64,000 nucleotides of DNA from Amyelois transitella (GCF_032362555.1 NC_083520.1:4898001-4962000); one strand, 5' to 3'; shown: positions 24,411 through 36,312, counted from the first letter of the stretch. Notes: generated by a model not told the origin, from the sequence alone. Made by a program: numbers and translations.

Positions 24411-25276
24411 ATGTCGGAGTTGTGCTTTATTTGTAAAAAACATTTGACCGAAAGTGAAACAGTTACTATTGATCGTGGCCTACAGACATTAATTAATGAA
24501 AGTATTGAAAGAGATGATGAATTCTCAGAATACCTAAAAGGTCAGACTTCTGTGACAGTTCATGTGCAGTGTCAGAAAAACTATACTCGGAAGGATACAA
24601 TCGCTGCATTGAAAAGAAAACAGGATGAAGAACAAGCTAGTGCATCAAAAATAAGTCCACCTCGTACTAGAGCTCGCGTAAATGAATCATTTTTTTTGTT
24701 TTAAAAAGTGTTGCTTATTTTGTGGCAAGGAATTGAATGAAGAGCTAGAGAACAGAAAAGCACTGAAGTATCGGCGTAAAATCCTGTCCAATCCTGAATA
24801 TAACCCAGCCGCCGGCCCAGTTGCTGCCGAAGCTAAGTATCATAAAGACTGTCATAATGCCTTCTTGAGACCGACTACGGAGGGGTCAAGCCGGTCGTCC
24901 TCAATCTGAAAGGACAAATCTTTTAATGGAAGAAATATTTGTACACATCGAAAATAGTGATGATTGTCAATTTTCATTGGACAAATTACAAAATATTTGC
25001 AACAATTCGTTAGATAATAGAACCATTAAGTTACGATTAAAGTTGAAGTATGGCGATAAAATTATTATAACAGAAAAGTCAGGAGCATCAACATTAATAT
25101 GTTTTGTTGATAATCATTATGACATTTTAAATCGAGCTAGTTACGAAGAAGAAGAGCAAGACAGTCTGTCTGGATTAGGTTCCATTAGAAGAGTATCTAT
25201 CAGACGAATAATTTTCTCAATTTACACATTACTTACACCGCTCTTGTTATTTACAATAGTACCATTTTCAATTTAA
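24411..25276 (+). pseudogene. Broken element protein with two CxxC...HxxC zinc-binding-like modules
   Basis: Three overlapping frames together resemble one protein. The first (from the Met at 24411, MSELCFICKKHLTES) has CFIC followed by HVQC. The second (24682-24909) has CLFCGKEL followed by YHKDC. The third (from about 24885; Met at 24926) begins MEEIFVHIENSDDCQFSLDK and holds a conserved-looking segment ending NHYDILN near 25135. The frames shift near the T run at 24690-24700 and again near 24890, and the similarity-like part then stops. The upstream ATG at 24363 is possible but unneeded. I recognise the style from repetitive arthropod zinc-finger proteins of mobile elements but cannot name the family. 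Confidence 0.6.
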
Positions 25277-25398
25277 TATTATAGCTTTTCAACTTAACAG
25301 AAGCACAATAGATCGTGGAATAGGCCTACCGGGGAAACCACGTAAAAACAAAACGCGCCATGTACTTACACTACCTCACGGGTGGCACGGAAACGTGA

Positions 25399-25848
25399 GC
25401 ATATTATGAAGAATAATACAACTTTTTCAACATTTTGCATCGCTGTATCTTCGAAATGGTAATTCTTAGGAAAAAATGTGTAGGAACAATTTTTATAGAT
25501 AATTACATGATGAATCATTTTTGTCTCACCTATTTTTATTATAAAACTTACCGTTTAGCTGAAAAACTCAAAAAACCGATTTTTGCAACATTTGACCTTG
25601 AATAAATTTTTTCCACACTCCGGATTGATGTGGATAATTGACAAATTGTGTATAATAGGGTCCCAACAATCATGCCAATTTTTAGGAAGGTGCGAATTAA
25701 TGTAACCTTTAATGTCTATTTTGACTGGGCTAGGTGTTTTTGCCGTGGAAACTTCTTCTATTAACTCTTTGTAACGTTCATCTTCGATATAAGCGGTGTT
25801 CTTAGTGTTTGTTAACATTCTGAATCGCCTACCCCCGCGTACCACCAC
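25399..25848 (-). pseudogene. Right inverted arm with C-terminal part of an element gene
   Basis: A minus-strand frame (stop at 25555, open to 25848, 97 codons) encodes a Cys-containing C-terminus (WHDCWDP, NPECGKN, VKCCKN). The arm continues beyond the stop to 25399 in non-coding sequence. The Met at 25846-25848 is probably not the original start, since the element seems to be cut upstream. Family unknown. Confidence 0.55.
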
Positions 25849-26058
25849 GGGTTTTACATTTCCGATTGCTATTTAGGAAATGTATAGATTTCCTAGGTAA
25901 TGTGACTTATATAATTTATTTCACACATTTCCGGGCTATTTAAGGAATTACATACATTTCCTAGGAATTGTATACAATGACGGATTACATACATTTCCGT
26001 TAACATATACAAGAATTGCTCGTGTAAATATATTAGATTCGACAGCATTTTTATTTAC

Positions 26059-26285
26059 GGTTTTTGTGGCGCAGCGGTAGTACCCACTTTTTGTGACACC
26101 GGAGGTCTCGGGTTCGAATCCCGGCCAGGGCATGATGAGAAAAGGACTTTTTCTGATTGGCCTGGGTCTTGGATGTTTATTTACATAAGTATTTATTATA
26201 AAATATAGTATCGTTGAGTTAGTATCTCGTAACACAAGTCTCGAACTTACTTCGAGGCTAACTCAATCTGTGTAATTTGTCCCGT
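26059..26285 (+). mobile_element. tRNA-derived SINE, full-length copy
   Basis: Box A TGGCGCAGCGG at 26067-26077 and box B GGTTCGAATCC at 26111-26121 form an internal RNA polymerase III promoter. A tRNA-unrelated body follows (GGCCTGGGTCTTGGATGTTT, then AACTTACTTCGAGGCTAACTC) and then an AT-rich tail of TTTATTA repeats. Other copies lie at 14855-15045, 19230-19325, 51415-51575 and 62130-62270. It begins about 50 bp beyond the right end of the TIR element. Confidence 0.88.
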
Positions 26286-26670
26286 ATATATTTATTTATT
26301 ATTTATTTATTACTGACATTTTTACAAAATTTATGCAATGAACAGGGAGATATTTTAATATTGCTAAGTCTTAGAATTTGGGGAAAATAGATATTTATGA
26401 GAGCTGAGACACTTTTATTTTATGTGTAAAAGATGAGGCTCGTAGAAAGTTTTTATTGATTGAGTTTTAAACAATGACCAATTTTAGACCGATTTTAATT
26501 TTTAGAGGAAAGCATAATCTCAGATTTTTGTAAAACCTTTTACCATAGAAAACGTTTATTGTTCTGTCTGAGAATACGTCAAATGACGAAAATTTCTCGA
26601 TCTTAGTCCGGACTTGACAAATGTGACGCGTACTTTTGCTTTATCTCATGCACATAAAAGTATACCTAAC

Positions 26671-26957
26671 ATAGTCAGAGCCAGCAGTCTTGTAAAGACT
26701 GAAAGGCTACGTTCAACTGATTGACTTAATATGGAAATAAGATATAAATAGTGACAGGTTGCTAGCTTATCGCCTAAAAAAAGAGTCCCAAGCTTACGAG
26801 GGAATTGAGATTCAAATAGTTACAGTTTGCTAGCCCATCACCTACAAGGAGAATTCCAAGTTTATTAACCTTTCCTTTAGTCGCCTTTTACGACATCAAT
26901 TGAAAAGAAATGAAGTGGCCATATTCATAACGAAGTGCCGAGAACACGGCACACGGA
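26671..26957 (-). mobile_element. SINE (ATGT-tail family), copy with internal duplication
   Basis: The segment reading GAGATTCAAATAGTTACAG-like followed by GCTAGCCCATCACC occurs after an earlier diverged version (TAAATAGTGACAGGTTGCTAGC...). The copy therefore carries the middle third twice. It could be two nested insertions. Confidence 0.65.
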
Positions 26958-27546
26958 TAAAGTATTGTAACAAACACAATCACGTTGCATCAGGCTGTCA
27001 CGTTGAATACCTTCAATTGTCAAACTCAGGATTTGCGTCCACTGAGGCGTCCACCAACTGAAAATGATGGCGTCCAGGACAGGCTTATATATAGAAATAT
27101 CACAAAATACAATTTAATAACACAAAAAATACAAAACTTTTTGACAACAGGAGCAAAAAAGCTTTCTTTGTGCATTATTGGAAGGGAATCGATCCTGGGT
27201 TATTCTAACCTCTCTCTCGAGAAGAAGAGAAGACACAGACTGGATTGATACTCACGTTTTGCTAGAGAAAAAGTAATAATAAATCTTCGAGCTATTGACA
27301 TAACAATTTACAATAAATATAAGTGGTTAATATATCTAATAAATACTCATCAAGTACATTAAATTCGCTTACCAAAAACAACAATTAGATTCCCACTAGA
27401 ATAGCTTTGCACATAGGTATGTGTGTTAAAGTGTGAATGCTTAAGTGCCAATCTGATATTAGGTACAATTATACGGGATATCTGGTAAATCGCGATTCAT
27501 GTTTAAGGACATAATACATCATGACCACGCTTTACTTTATAAAAAA

Positions 27547-27733
27547 CTAGCGACCCGCCCCGGCTTCGCACCGGGTGCAAAATTCGGAAAAAATTATACA
27601 TAAAAACCTTCCTCTTGAATCACTCTACCTGTTACAAAAAACCGCATCAAAATCCGTTGCGTAATTTTAAAGATTTAAGCATACAGACAAACAGACTAAA
27701 ATAGCGACTTTGTTTTATACTATGTAGTGATGA
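27547..27733 (+). repeat. Dispersed non-coding repeat (LINE 3' region type)
   Basis: Starts CTAGCGACCCGCCCCGGC and ends GCGACTTTGTTTTATACTA. It holds AATCACTCTACCTGTTA and CCGCATCAAAATCCGTTGCG segments. A related copy in reverse lies at 61494-61690. I recognise this as a widespread insect repeat; the exact class is not certain. Confidence 0.65.
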
Positions 27734-28349
27734 TAAATTCAACTTAAAAAAATATTGTGCACACATCTCAGAATAAAAAATACGCGCTTTCAGCGAGATG
27801 GCTGTCGGCGTGCACCGATGCGCTATTGACGCGTAGTTTGAATTTGCGCCGCCTGCGTTGTTTCCCACTCTCCTTGATTTTGTTAAATTAGAGTGCCCCC
27901 TTTCAATATGCAACATGATTTACCAGTCATCCTGTGTACGAGTATCTGCATAATTTCATTCAGTTCCATGAACCTCCTGGCGTTAGTCTCGTTTGGGTCC
28001 TCATCTCTATGGTAAGGAACACTGGGTTTGTGTGGGGAAGTAGTTAATGTACATAATATGTTATATTACAACATTCATAATTATTTCAATAGCCAGTTAT
28101 CAATTTTTTAATAATTTTTATAAGAGAAAAGTATCGGTTAAAAATCAAACTAATGTATGCCACACAAAAATACGTCATTGGTTACAAGTTTAGCCAACGC
28201 ATAATGATTTGAAGTCTGATACCATAATAGCCCGATCACTAATGCAAAGCTCAGAGTTTTATGCAAACTTGTTAGGTATAATAGTAAGTATCTATGTAAG
28301 AAAGAGTAAAAATATACATTACTACAATCTTACGCAGAATACATAAAAC

Positions 28350-28436
28350 AGCTGAACATAGCTTTTCAGTTTTATTGAGATTGTCAACTCAGTCTACCAC
28401 ACAAGGATAAAAACGTGATTATGTGTATGTATGTAC
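28350..28436 (+). repeat. 3' fragment of ATGT-tail SINE
   Basis: TTTTCAGTTTTATTGAGATTG, CAGTCTACCACACAAGGATA and a GTGATTATGTGTATGTATGT end match a diverged SINE 3' region, about 350 bp upstream of hexamerin B. Confidence 0.6.
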
Positions 28437-28639
28437 TAAATAGCTATTAATCAAGTTACTAACTTGGAAACAAAGTCACAATTCTTTTTCCTTCTCCTTT
28501 CCTTGCAAACTTCCAATTGCACCCTCAGTTTATGTGCTTTGGGTCTTAGGTTCCACAATTAATAATCCTTATCAAGTCATTAATAACGCAAATTGTTCAA
28601 GCTTGTTACTTTGTTTCAAAAACTATAAACACATTACTG

Positions 28640-28744
28640 ATAACCGAACATCGAACGCCCTATCACAGGTAAAAGAAACTATTAAAGAAATTGTATAAAC
28701 AAAGTCAAGTATAAATAGTGGGAAAGTAATGGCTTCAAGACAGT
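28640..28744 (+). promoter_or_regulatory. Hexamerin B core promoter
   Basis: TATAAAT at 28710-28716 is followed 30 bp later by ACAGT (28740-28744) as a likely initiator. The block CGCCCTATCACAGGTAAAAG at 28656-28675 is identical to that of hexamerin A, and similarity extends over most of the next 60 bp. The upstream ATG at 28729 lies before this expected start of transcription and is therefore not the translation start. Confidence 0.75.
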
Positions 28745-28770
28745 TCATCTCCCACCGGGTTGGCTGCAAG

Positions 28771-31700
28771 ATGAGGGTGTTGGTCCTTTTGGTAGTGGGC
28801 CTTGTGGCTTTGGCGTCGGCCAGGCTTACGACAGAGCTCGATGACAATCTGCTTGGTAAGAATCTTTATATTATTTCTTTGCAATTTTATAAAGAGGTCA
28901 AAGTTCCCATTTATAATTGATACCTACAATGATTTTTTAATGAATCAAAAATGTCGGATAAAAGAAGATTAATACTCACATTTATAATGTTCTTTCAGGT
29001 ACTCTGGACGTAAAAAAAAGGCAAATCCTAATCCTGAAGCTGCTGAACCACATCACGGAACCATGCATGTACAAGGACATTATAGATGTTGGCACAAACT
29101 TCAAGATTGAAGAAAATATCGATCTATACACGGTTACAATCTATATTTTTAAGTATATTATGAAAAATGTCATATCTTATTTCATCATTTAATATTACAA
29201 ATTTATTTTCAGAAAATCGATGTTGTGAAGAACTTTGTCCGCTACATAAAGCTTGGAATGCTTCCACGTGGTGAAGTCTTTACTCTTCATGTTGACCGTC
29301 AGTTGAAGGAAGTAATCTCTATGTTCCATATGCTTTACTATGCCAAGGATTTCGCTACCTTCATCAAGACAGCCTGTTGGATGCGTCTTCATTGCAATGA
29401 AGGCATGTTTGTATACGCGCTCACCGTAGCTTGCAGACATCGCGAAGACTGCAAAGGAATCATTCTACCTCCGCCCTATGAAATTTATCCTTACTTCTTT
29501 GTCCGCGGTGACGTCATTCAGAGGGCATACTTACTAAAAATGAAGAGAGGTCTCTTGGACCAAAAACTTTGTGACCTTTATGGTATCAAGAAAACAGACA
29601 AAGACGTCTACATAATTGATGAAAACATATTCGATCGCCGCGTCAATCTTAACTCGGAGGACAGACTTCGCTACTTTACTGAAGATATTGACCTAAATAC
29701 GTACTACTACTACTTTCACGTGGACTATCCATTCTGGATGAAGGACGATGTTTTTGAGAAGCTCAGGACCAGGCGATTTGAACTCACACTATACGTTTAC
29801 CAGCAAATTCTTGCCAGGTACTACTTGGAGCGTCTTTCGAATGGATTAGATGATATCAAGACTCTTTCATTAGACAAACCTATTAGAAAGGGATACTGGC
29901 CATGGTTACTGCTGCACAATGGAGTTCAAATGCCAATGAGGCACAACAACTACGTTATTCTCCGTGATGAGAATGTTCAGCTGTTAGGGTTGGTCGAGAC
30001 TTATGAAGAAATCATCAAGGAGGCCATAATTAAGGGTTTCATTACTGTAAGTGTGACTTTTGAATTAGTAAATTTATTTAAAATTTAAAATATCTATCTA
30101 AATTTTTGTTATTAAATATTTATAGATCAACGGAATCAGGCTGGAACTTACCAAACCCGAAGATGTTGAAGTGCTCGGAAAACTTATATATGGTAAAGTT
30201 GAGAAAACGACTTCACTGACCACTTTGCAGGTTGAAGCCTACCGATACCTGCTCATCGTCTTAAAATCTGTCTTAGGTATCAAGACTTTCGCTGAAGATA
30301 AGTGAGTATTTTTATTTAACGTCTAAAAAGTTTATCGTTTTAAGTAATATTTAATCTTGGTTGATTTGATACCTAAATATCTAACAACAGATAGGACAAA
30401 TTTAAAATTTATTATTTTACTTGTTTGTTCATTACTTTTAAATAAATAAACGGCATTCAACCGCTCTCTATCTGGAGTTGAATGGAAACAAATCTACGAT
30501 CATATCGTTAATGTGTGCACAGTGAATCGATCTGTGTTTTTTTATAACTACATACTCTAAAACGGATTGAAATTCGAAAACATAGGTACATATTTATAAT
30601 CACGGTTATATTCCTTGCGGGGTAGACAGACATTTGTAAATATAAATTATACTTTACTTTAACTCCATATTTTCATTGTATTCAGTGGTACAGAATATTT
30701 AAGGTAAAAAAACAATTCCTTATTTACAGATATTTTGTTGTTCCTACCGTGTTGGACGAATATCAAACTGCACTTCGTGATCCTTTGTTCTACCAACTAC
30801 AAAAACGTCTTGTGAGCTTCGTTCAACTCTTCAAATTACGTCTGCCTTGCTACACCAAAGAGGAATTATATTTCCCTGGAGTTAAGATTGACAATGTTGT
30901 GGTCGACAAACTTATTACTTACTTCGATGATTACCTGATGGATATGACTAATGCAGTGACGCTAACTGAAGACGAAATCAAGAAAACCACCTCGGATATG
31001 AAGATCATGGTACGCAAACGCCGCCTGAACCACCAGCCCTTTAAAATCACTCTAGACATAGTATCCGACAAAGCTGTTGATGCTGTTGTAAGGATATTCC
31101 TGGGACCTAAGGAAGACTATTTGGGCCGCTTGATTGACATTAACAAAAACCGCTTGAACTTCATTGAGCTAGACAGCTTCCTGTACAAACTAGTTACTGG
31201 TAAAAACACAATTATCAGGGATTCCAAGGAAATGCACAATCTAGTCCGCGACCGCATCATGACACGTGATCTTTGGAAGAGGATAGATACAATCACTGAT
31301 GTAAGGGATCTACTAGTCAAGGATTTAAGGAACTATCACACTGGATTCCCTACCAGGTTGCTTCTTCCTAGGGGTCATGTTGGTGGCATGAGGATGGTCC
31401 TGTATGTGTGCGTAACTCCTTTGAGATTAGTCGACAATGTTGATCTAAACATTTTGGATGTCAACCGCAAAGACTTAGTAGTAGACTACAGATCTACGGT
31501 ATTGTTAGATAAGATGCCACTTGGCTTCCCTCTTGATCGTCATATTGACGTGACTAGATTCTATACTCCTAACATGAAGTTTGTGGACGTGATGATTTTC
31601 CATAAGAAACAGACGTGTGACATGAAGACTAGGTGGGAACGTTACGTGCTGAAGAACTACAACATGTTGGATAGGAATATCATGGTAAATATGAACCTTG

Positions 31701-31798
31701 ATGCTCTCGATGACCACTTTACGAATGTGGACCAAGTCTTTGTAGACACTGATATCAATACTAAGATCAACCGCGACATCAATATGCTGGATGTTTGA
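28771..31798 (+). CDS. Hexamerin B, methionine-enriched storage protein (SP1/BJHSP1-like)
   Basis: Five coding exons: 28771-28855, 28999-29132, 29213-30046, 30126-30301, 30730-31798, giving 765 residues. Exons 1, 2, 3 and 5 have exactly the lengths of hexamerin A; exon 4 is one codon longer. The signal peptide is MRVLVLLVVGLVALASA. The domains and motifs are those of A, with small differences at the C-terminus. It is a recent tandem duplicate lying about 6 kb downstream of A. The last intron (30302-30729) is longer than that of A and holds a small SINE fragment near 30596-30632. The exon 2 donor is GTTACA, weak but usable. A 111-bp stretch of exon 5 is identical to A. Confidence 0.91.
30596..30632 (-). 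repeat. SINE 3' fragment in hexamerin B intron 4
   Basis: TAATCACGGTTATATTCC followed by TTGCGGGGTAGACAGA matches the ATGT-tail SINE 3' region in reverse. Confidence 0.6.
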
Positions 31799-31876
31799 AC
31801 CCTGAACTGATCAGTATACGTAGATGATATAAATAGACTGTAGAATAGAAAGTTGCAATTAAAAATGTTAAAAAAA

Positions 31877-31882
31877 AATAAA
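31877..31882 (+). other. Polyadenylation signal of hexamerin B
   Basis: AATAAA about 80 bp after the stop codon, inside an A-rich run. Confidence 0.7.
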
Positions 31883-31899
31883 AGAGCAATATATTTTTA

Positions 31900-33203
31900 T
31901 TAAGAACAATTATTTATTTATCTCTAAATACCAACCATAATTCCTCAATCTAGGTTCTGTTTTGACTTTTAGGATTTTTCGAGTTAATGTTTGGAGCTTA
32001 ATTATGCAGTATTCCTATTCCGTATGTTGTTTAGCAATAACAAAGGTCAATTAAGTAAGACATATATCTACATAATACCTACTTATGATGTCTCTATCTC
32101 TTATGGAGAAGACAGAGCCAACAGTTTTTAAATGTCTTAAGGGCCACGTTCGGCTGTATGGCTTAATGTTGGAATTCAACTCCATTTACTGAATAATTGA
32201 ATTAAGATTCCAGTAGTGAGATGTAGCTAGCAAATTGTCTAATAGAATCCCGAGTTTACAAAATAAACTTTACTTCAGTAAAAGACAAGAATAAACATTT
32301 CATGACTAGTTTTCATGACTAGGGCAAGCATTTCATGACTAGTTTTTACAAAACTGACAACTTCAATAAAACGAAGGATAAATCGTCATTACCTGAAAAT
32401 CTAAGGCAAATTTAAAAACATTAACTTAAAGAATTCTAAGCATAATAAAGTCCTAATTAATTTTATAACATCATCAACTTGTCAGCGGTGTCAAAAGAAT
32501 TAAAAAGGACACCGAGCTTTCTTCTTAAATAATAGTATCTTATCATAGGTATTTATATTATCATAACATAGGTAAATAAAGTAAATGTACAGTCGAATTG
32601 ATAACTGCTTTTGAAAATTGTAAACATAATACCCAATTTTGTTATAGCGCCATCTATGATAAAATACAACAAACAATAACTTAAAGCATTGTGACGAATC
32701 GGAAAGGATTGGTGTTATGAATGTTTGGCTTTTATGTTTTTATGTCATGTCTTGGCCGATTTCAACTAGAGGGCGTTTCATCTGTAGAACCTATCATTAT
32801 AAACTTTTAAATGAATTAGCTACGTTAACAAATTTTTAGTACCTTGGGATCTAGGTTAATATATAACGTGATGATAGGGAGGCCTAGACAAATTTACTTT
32901 GTTCAAATCAAGGACGATATGGTGAAAATTCAGGTCAAGAGTATCCTACGACAAATCTTAATTTAATGCATAAAGAATATATTAATAGAAATGAAGCTAT
33001 ACAACTTTACGACATTCTTTGTCACAACTTTTTTATAAATCTAACACTTTTTACATATAATTATGAATCATACAGCGACTTCTTCACACTTCAACGACAG
33101 AAAGAACTTCTAATGTTTAAAAAAGGATTTTTGATTGGATCCCTAGTCAGGTCATGGAGGAAAAATAACTTTTTCTGATTTCCTGGTCATGAATGTACTT
33201 AGG
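31900..33203. other. Intergenic, no gene seen
   Basis: AT-rich. Apart from the SINE at 32085-32280 and a short duplicated TTTCATGACTAG word at about 32300-32342, nothing is recognised. Confidence 0.45.
32085..32280 (-). repeat. Diverged SINE copy (ATGT-tail family)
   Basis: Family words in reverse orientation: GACAGAGCCAACAG, GGGCCACGTTCGGCTGTATG and CTAATAGAATCCCGAGTTTA. The outer end is missing. Confidence 0.7.
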
Positions 33204-33472
33204 TACCGTTTCCGGCACTCTAGAATAAGACCACTCCATATCTTTCCCATGGATGTCGTTAAAGGCGACTAAAGGAAAGGTTAATAAACTTGGGATTCTC
33301 CTTGTAGGCGATAGGCTAGCAACCCGTAACTATTTGAATCTCAATTCCATCATTAAGACATACCTACCCCGTAAGGGATAGACACCATTATATGTATGTA
33401 TTGGGTATGTATATAGGTATGTATTTAGTTATGTACGTAGGTATGTATGTAGGTATGTTTGTATGTAGCATA
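33204..33472 (+). mobile_element. SINE with long ATGT-rich tail
   Basis: Starts near ACCGTTTCCGGCACTC, has the AAGACCACTCCAT and GGATGTCGTTAAAGGCGACT segments, and ends in a degenerate GTATGTA-rich tail of about 70 bp. It lies next to a tRNA-SINE-like word (AACTTTTTCTGATT) at 33167-33180. Confidence 0.78.
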
Positions 33473-33689
33473 AGTCCGATTCTTTGACAGCTGTTAAATT
33501 AAAAATTGAGATCCGTAACAAACAGCACAAATATAACACCTGACATCTGCGAAAAACCCTACAAAATACTTACTTAAGTATAAAAATTAACTATTTCATT
33601 CCTAGTGTACCTTTGCTCGGTATAGCTACCCAACGATAGGTATACCCTAGTATGCATAACCCACACTTTATGAACTTGACACTTTTAAG

Positions 33690-33790
33690 GACCAAATTCA
33701 AATTCAAAATTTTTATTCATTATTATAGGATACTTCATATCGCTTAATAATTGTAAAAACGTATGGTTTAACAACATTGGTTGACGTCAA
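33690..33790. repeat. Possible retroelement 3' fragment
   Basis: CAAATTCAAATTCAAAATTT followed by TATTCATTATTATAGGATAC recalls 3' ends of lepidopteran LINEs. Recognition only; low certainty. Confidence 0.35.
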
Positions 33791-34040
33791 ATAAATTTCT
33801 TCTCTTACGACCTCTCATGTAACTATATAAAAAGAACTCTGACTGAATGTTTGATTTACATATTTCTCGACGTCTCGACTGTCGACTCTCCTTTTGTTGT
33901 CTAGGTATGCAGCAAGACTGCATTTCCTGAAATTCCTACGGGAACCAAATATAGCGCGATCTTTCAATTCATGCTGGCGGAGCCGTTTATTGGGTAGTCT
34001 AGTATGAAATACGTAGGTATATTATATATGTATAAACACT

Positions 34041-34178
34041 AGTCAAGCCAAAAGTCTTAAAAAACTGAAAGGCCACGTTCAGCTGTTTGGCCTAATGATA
34101 GAATTGAGATTCAAACAGTGACAGGTTGCTAGCCCATCGCCTAAAAGAATAATCCTAAATTTATAAGCCTATCCCTTA
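34041..34178 (-). repeat. Truncated SINE copy (ATGT-tail family)
   Basis: Well-preserved internal part (AAAGGCCACGTTCAGCTG, GTGACAGGTTGCTAGCCC) without either end. Confidence 0.75.
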
Positions 34179-35164
34179 TTATAGTTTTAATTTACTTTCG
34201 TATTTCTTTTTTCTACACTATCCAAAACATCCATCAACCTTTCAACTCATTATGACTTCTTGCTAATTAAGCATCGTACGACACACCGCATTAATTAGAT
34301 CAGACTACCATATAGACGAAAAAGTAAGACATAAAAAAATAACTTATCTCTGTTCAAAGACTGCAGGTAGAGGTCAATTCATATTTTTATAATAATTATA
34401 ATATGACCTAGAAGTTAAAAAGTTATCGGCCGACCTCTCAAAGACGAATTTTGTATAAACTTTCCAAAGATAAACAACATTTATCAATTATTTTTTGCAT
34501 AACAATTACAATCGATATGACATCATTTACCTATGACAGATACTATAAGGTTGAAGTACATAATATGAGAATGTTATCAATCAGTTAGATAAAATTAACC
34601 CAAAAGGGTTTCCCTTTGTTCTTTTATCTCATTCATATATATTGTTTAACCTTTTAATTCAATAAGGATTAGAATTCCCTGAAACGGTTGCAGAGGTCAA
34701 ACGGCAGTCCAGATTCATAGGCAAAGGCGCACTCTGCCTGTGAAATGGTCTGTCAGAAACTTTCTTAACACATCTTAAGAAAGACAAATTCGTATTGATT
34801 TCACGAAAAAATCGTAATGAAATTGGTTTCCCTATTCTATAATTGATCTATAAATAGAAGGCACATTCGTCATTTTAACGTGCGGCCGTCAAAGGGATCT
34901 ATTGGGTCATCCCTCATTATATCCTGGAGATCATCTTTGTTGCGAATGGGGTGCACCGTCGACCAGTATCTAGTAGTACCCTAGCAGTTAGGGGTGTAAT
35001 GGTCAGGTTATTAATAACTCCTTCTTCAGTGATTTCATCCTTTATAGAAAGGTTGTGATCATTTTCATTTAAAATTATATAAGGCTGTTTTTGTTGTATG
35101 TTCAGTCTTATTTATGAATTGACTTAAATAAAATTATCAAATGAAAACAGACTTCAGAATTTTT

Positions 35165-35459
35165 GTATAATACATACATACATATGGTCACGTCTATATC
35201 CCTTGCGGGGTAGACAGAGCCAACAGTCTTGAAAAGACTGAATGGCCACGTTCAGCTATTTGGCTTAATGATAGAATTGAGATTCAAATAGTGACAGGTT
35301 GCTAGCCCATCGCCTGAAAAAGAATCCCAAGTTTGCAAGCCTATATATCCCTTAGTCGCCTTTTACGACATCCATGGGAAAGAGATGGAGCGGTCTTATT
35401 TTTTTTTGTATTGGTGCCGGCAACCACAGGGCACCCGGCAACCACACGGCACGTATAAT
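35165..35459 (-). mobile_element. SINE with ATGT tail, near consensus
   Basis: Body 35172-35452, one of the best-preserved copies. A short direct repeat GTATAAT flanks it (35165-35171, 35453-35459). The 5' end is duplicated: a CCGGCAACCACA unit followed by GGGCACCCGGCAACCACACG. Confidence 0.82.
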
Positions 35460-36265
35460 CTTTTTCAAAACCTTGTTTTAAAAGTTGTTCAGTTCATATT
35501 ATTTTTGTGTTAATTAATATTTTATACAATATAATATGTGAACGGATTTTTTCTATCAGACTGATATTTGCCTTTGTTTAATAAATTAAATAAATACCTA
35601 AAGGTATACATATTGATCCAAGTGTTGCTTAGCGAAAAATACTAAGTGTCAATGAACTTCATTAACTAACAAACATTTTTATTTATCTTGACAATTAATA
35701 ATTTTGTTGTTTTGTCTAATATTTGTGTGATATAATATATGAGTTATATCACGTTAACAAAGTTTACAGATAGATAACCTTTTGACTCAAAACATTAGCC
35801 ATTTCGTTAGGTACTAAACAAAAGATTGACAGATTGTGTATTTTCTTTATATTATTATTTACGGCATCACTACAGACAAACAATCGGTTACAAATTTCTT
35901 TTTCAGTTAGAGATCCTTTTAACATATAAATGTGAAATTTTGTAATAACGTGTGCTTGTTACTATTTCAAGTATTATATTTACAAAAACCTTTATGTAGA
36001 CTAAATATTTACGTTTAGGTTATTTAATTTTTTCATATTAACCAAATTCATTCTATACCATTTACTTAACTACTTTTTTATTACTTCTATATACAATTTT
36101 GTATGTTCTGGAAGTTGAGAGTTGAAAGTTTAAAACTATCAATAACTGCTTAGGAATTCAAAACTGACCTTATAACTTTGTTATGTCACATTTTCGTCCT
36201 ACGGACTCAGCTCATTCAACCCTTCGAGATAAACATATCTACAAACTTTTGATATACTTTCTCTT

Positions 36266-36300
36266 TATAAAAGCGAATTACTTTCACAAATTTAGTCAGT
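36266..36300 (+). promoter_or_regulatory. Hexamerin C core promoter
   Basis: TATAAAA at 36266-36272, then TCAGT at 36296-36300, the usual arthropod initiator, 30 bp downstream. The 5' UTR would be only about 15 nt. The upstream block shared by A and B is not present here. Confidence 0.75.
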
Positions 36301-36312
36301 ACTATAGACAAA

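Larger units (their letters stand above)
23468..26008. mobile_element. DNA element with 20-bp terminal inverted repeats and long internal inverted arms
   Basis: The ends are exact complements: 23468-23487 (ATATGTTAACGGAAATGTAT) and 25989-26008. Subterminal copies of CATTTCCTAGGAATTGTATA lie at 23540-23559 and 25955-25974. Inside, a left arm of about 330 bp (about 23790-24125) is repeated in reverse at about 25399-25745. Each arm contains the same coding 3' end plus about 150 bp of further shared sequence. Between the arms lies a broken zinc-finger-like reading frame (24411-25276). It looks like a decayed DNA transposon built from two opposed partial copies, or a foldback-type element. No transposase catalytic motif was recognised, so no superfamily is assigned. 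A short TA-rich target duplication is possible but not resolvable. Confidence 0.72.

Noticed and set aside
26061-26130. tRNA gene
   Set aside because: Boxes A and B are present, but the sequence continues into a repeat-family body found elsewhere and the acceptor stem does not pair well. It is a SINE head.
28729-28770. Upstream in-frame ATG for hexamerin B
   Set aside because: It lies before the expected transcription start at about 28740 and would hide the signal peptide behind 14 residues.
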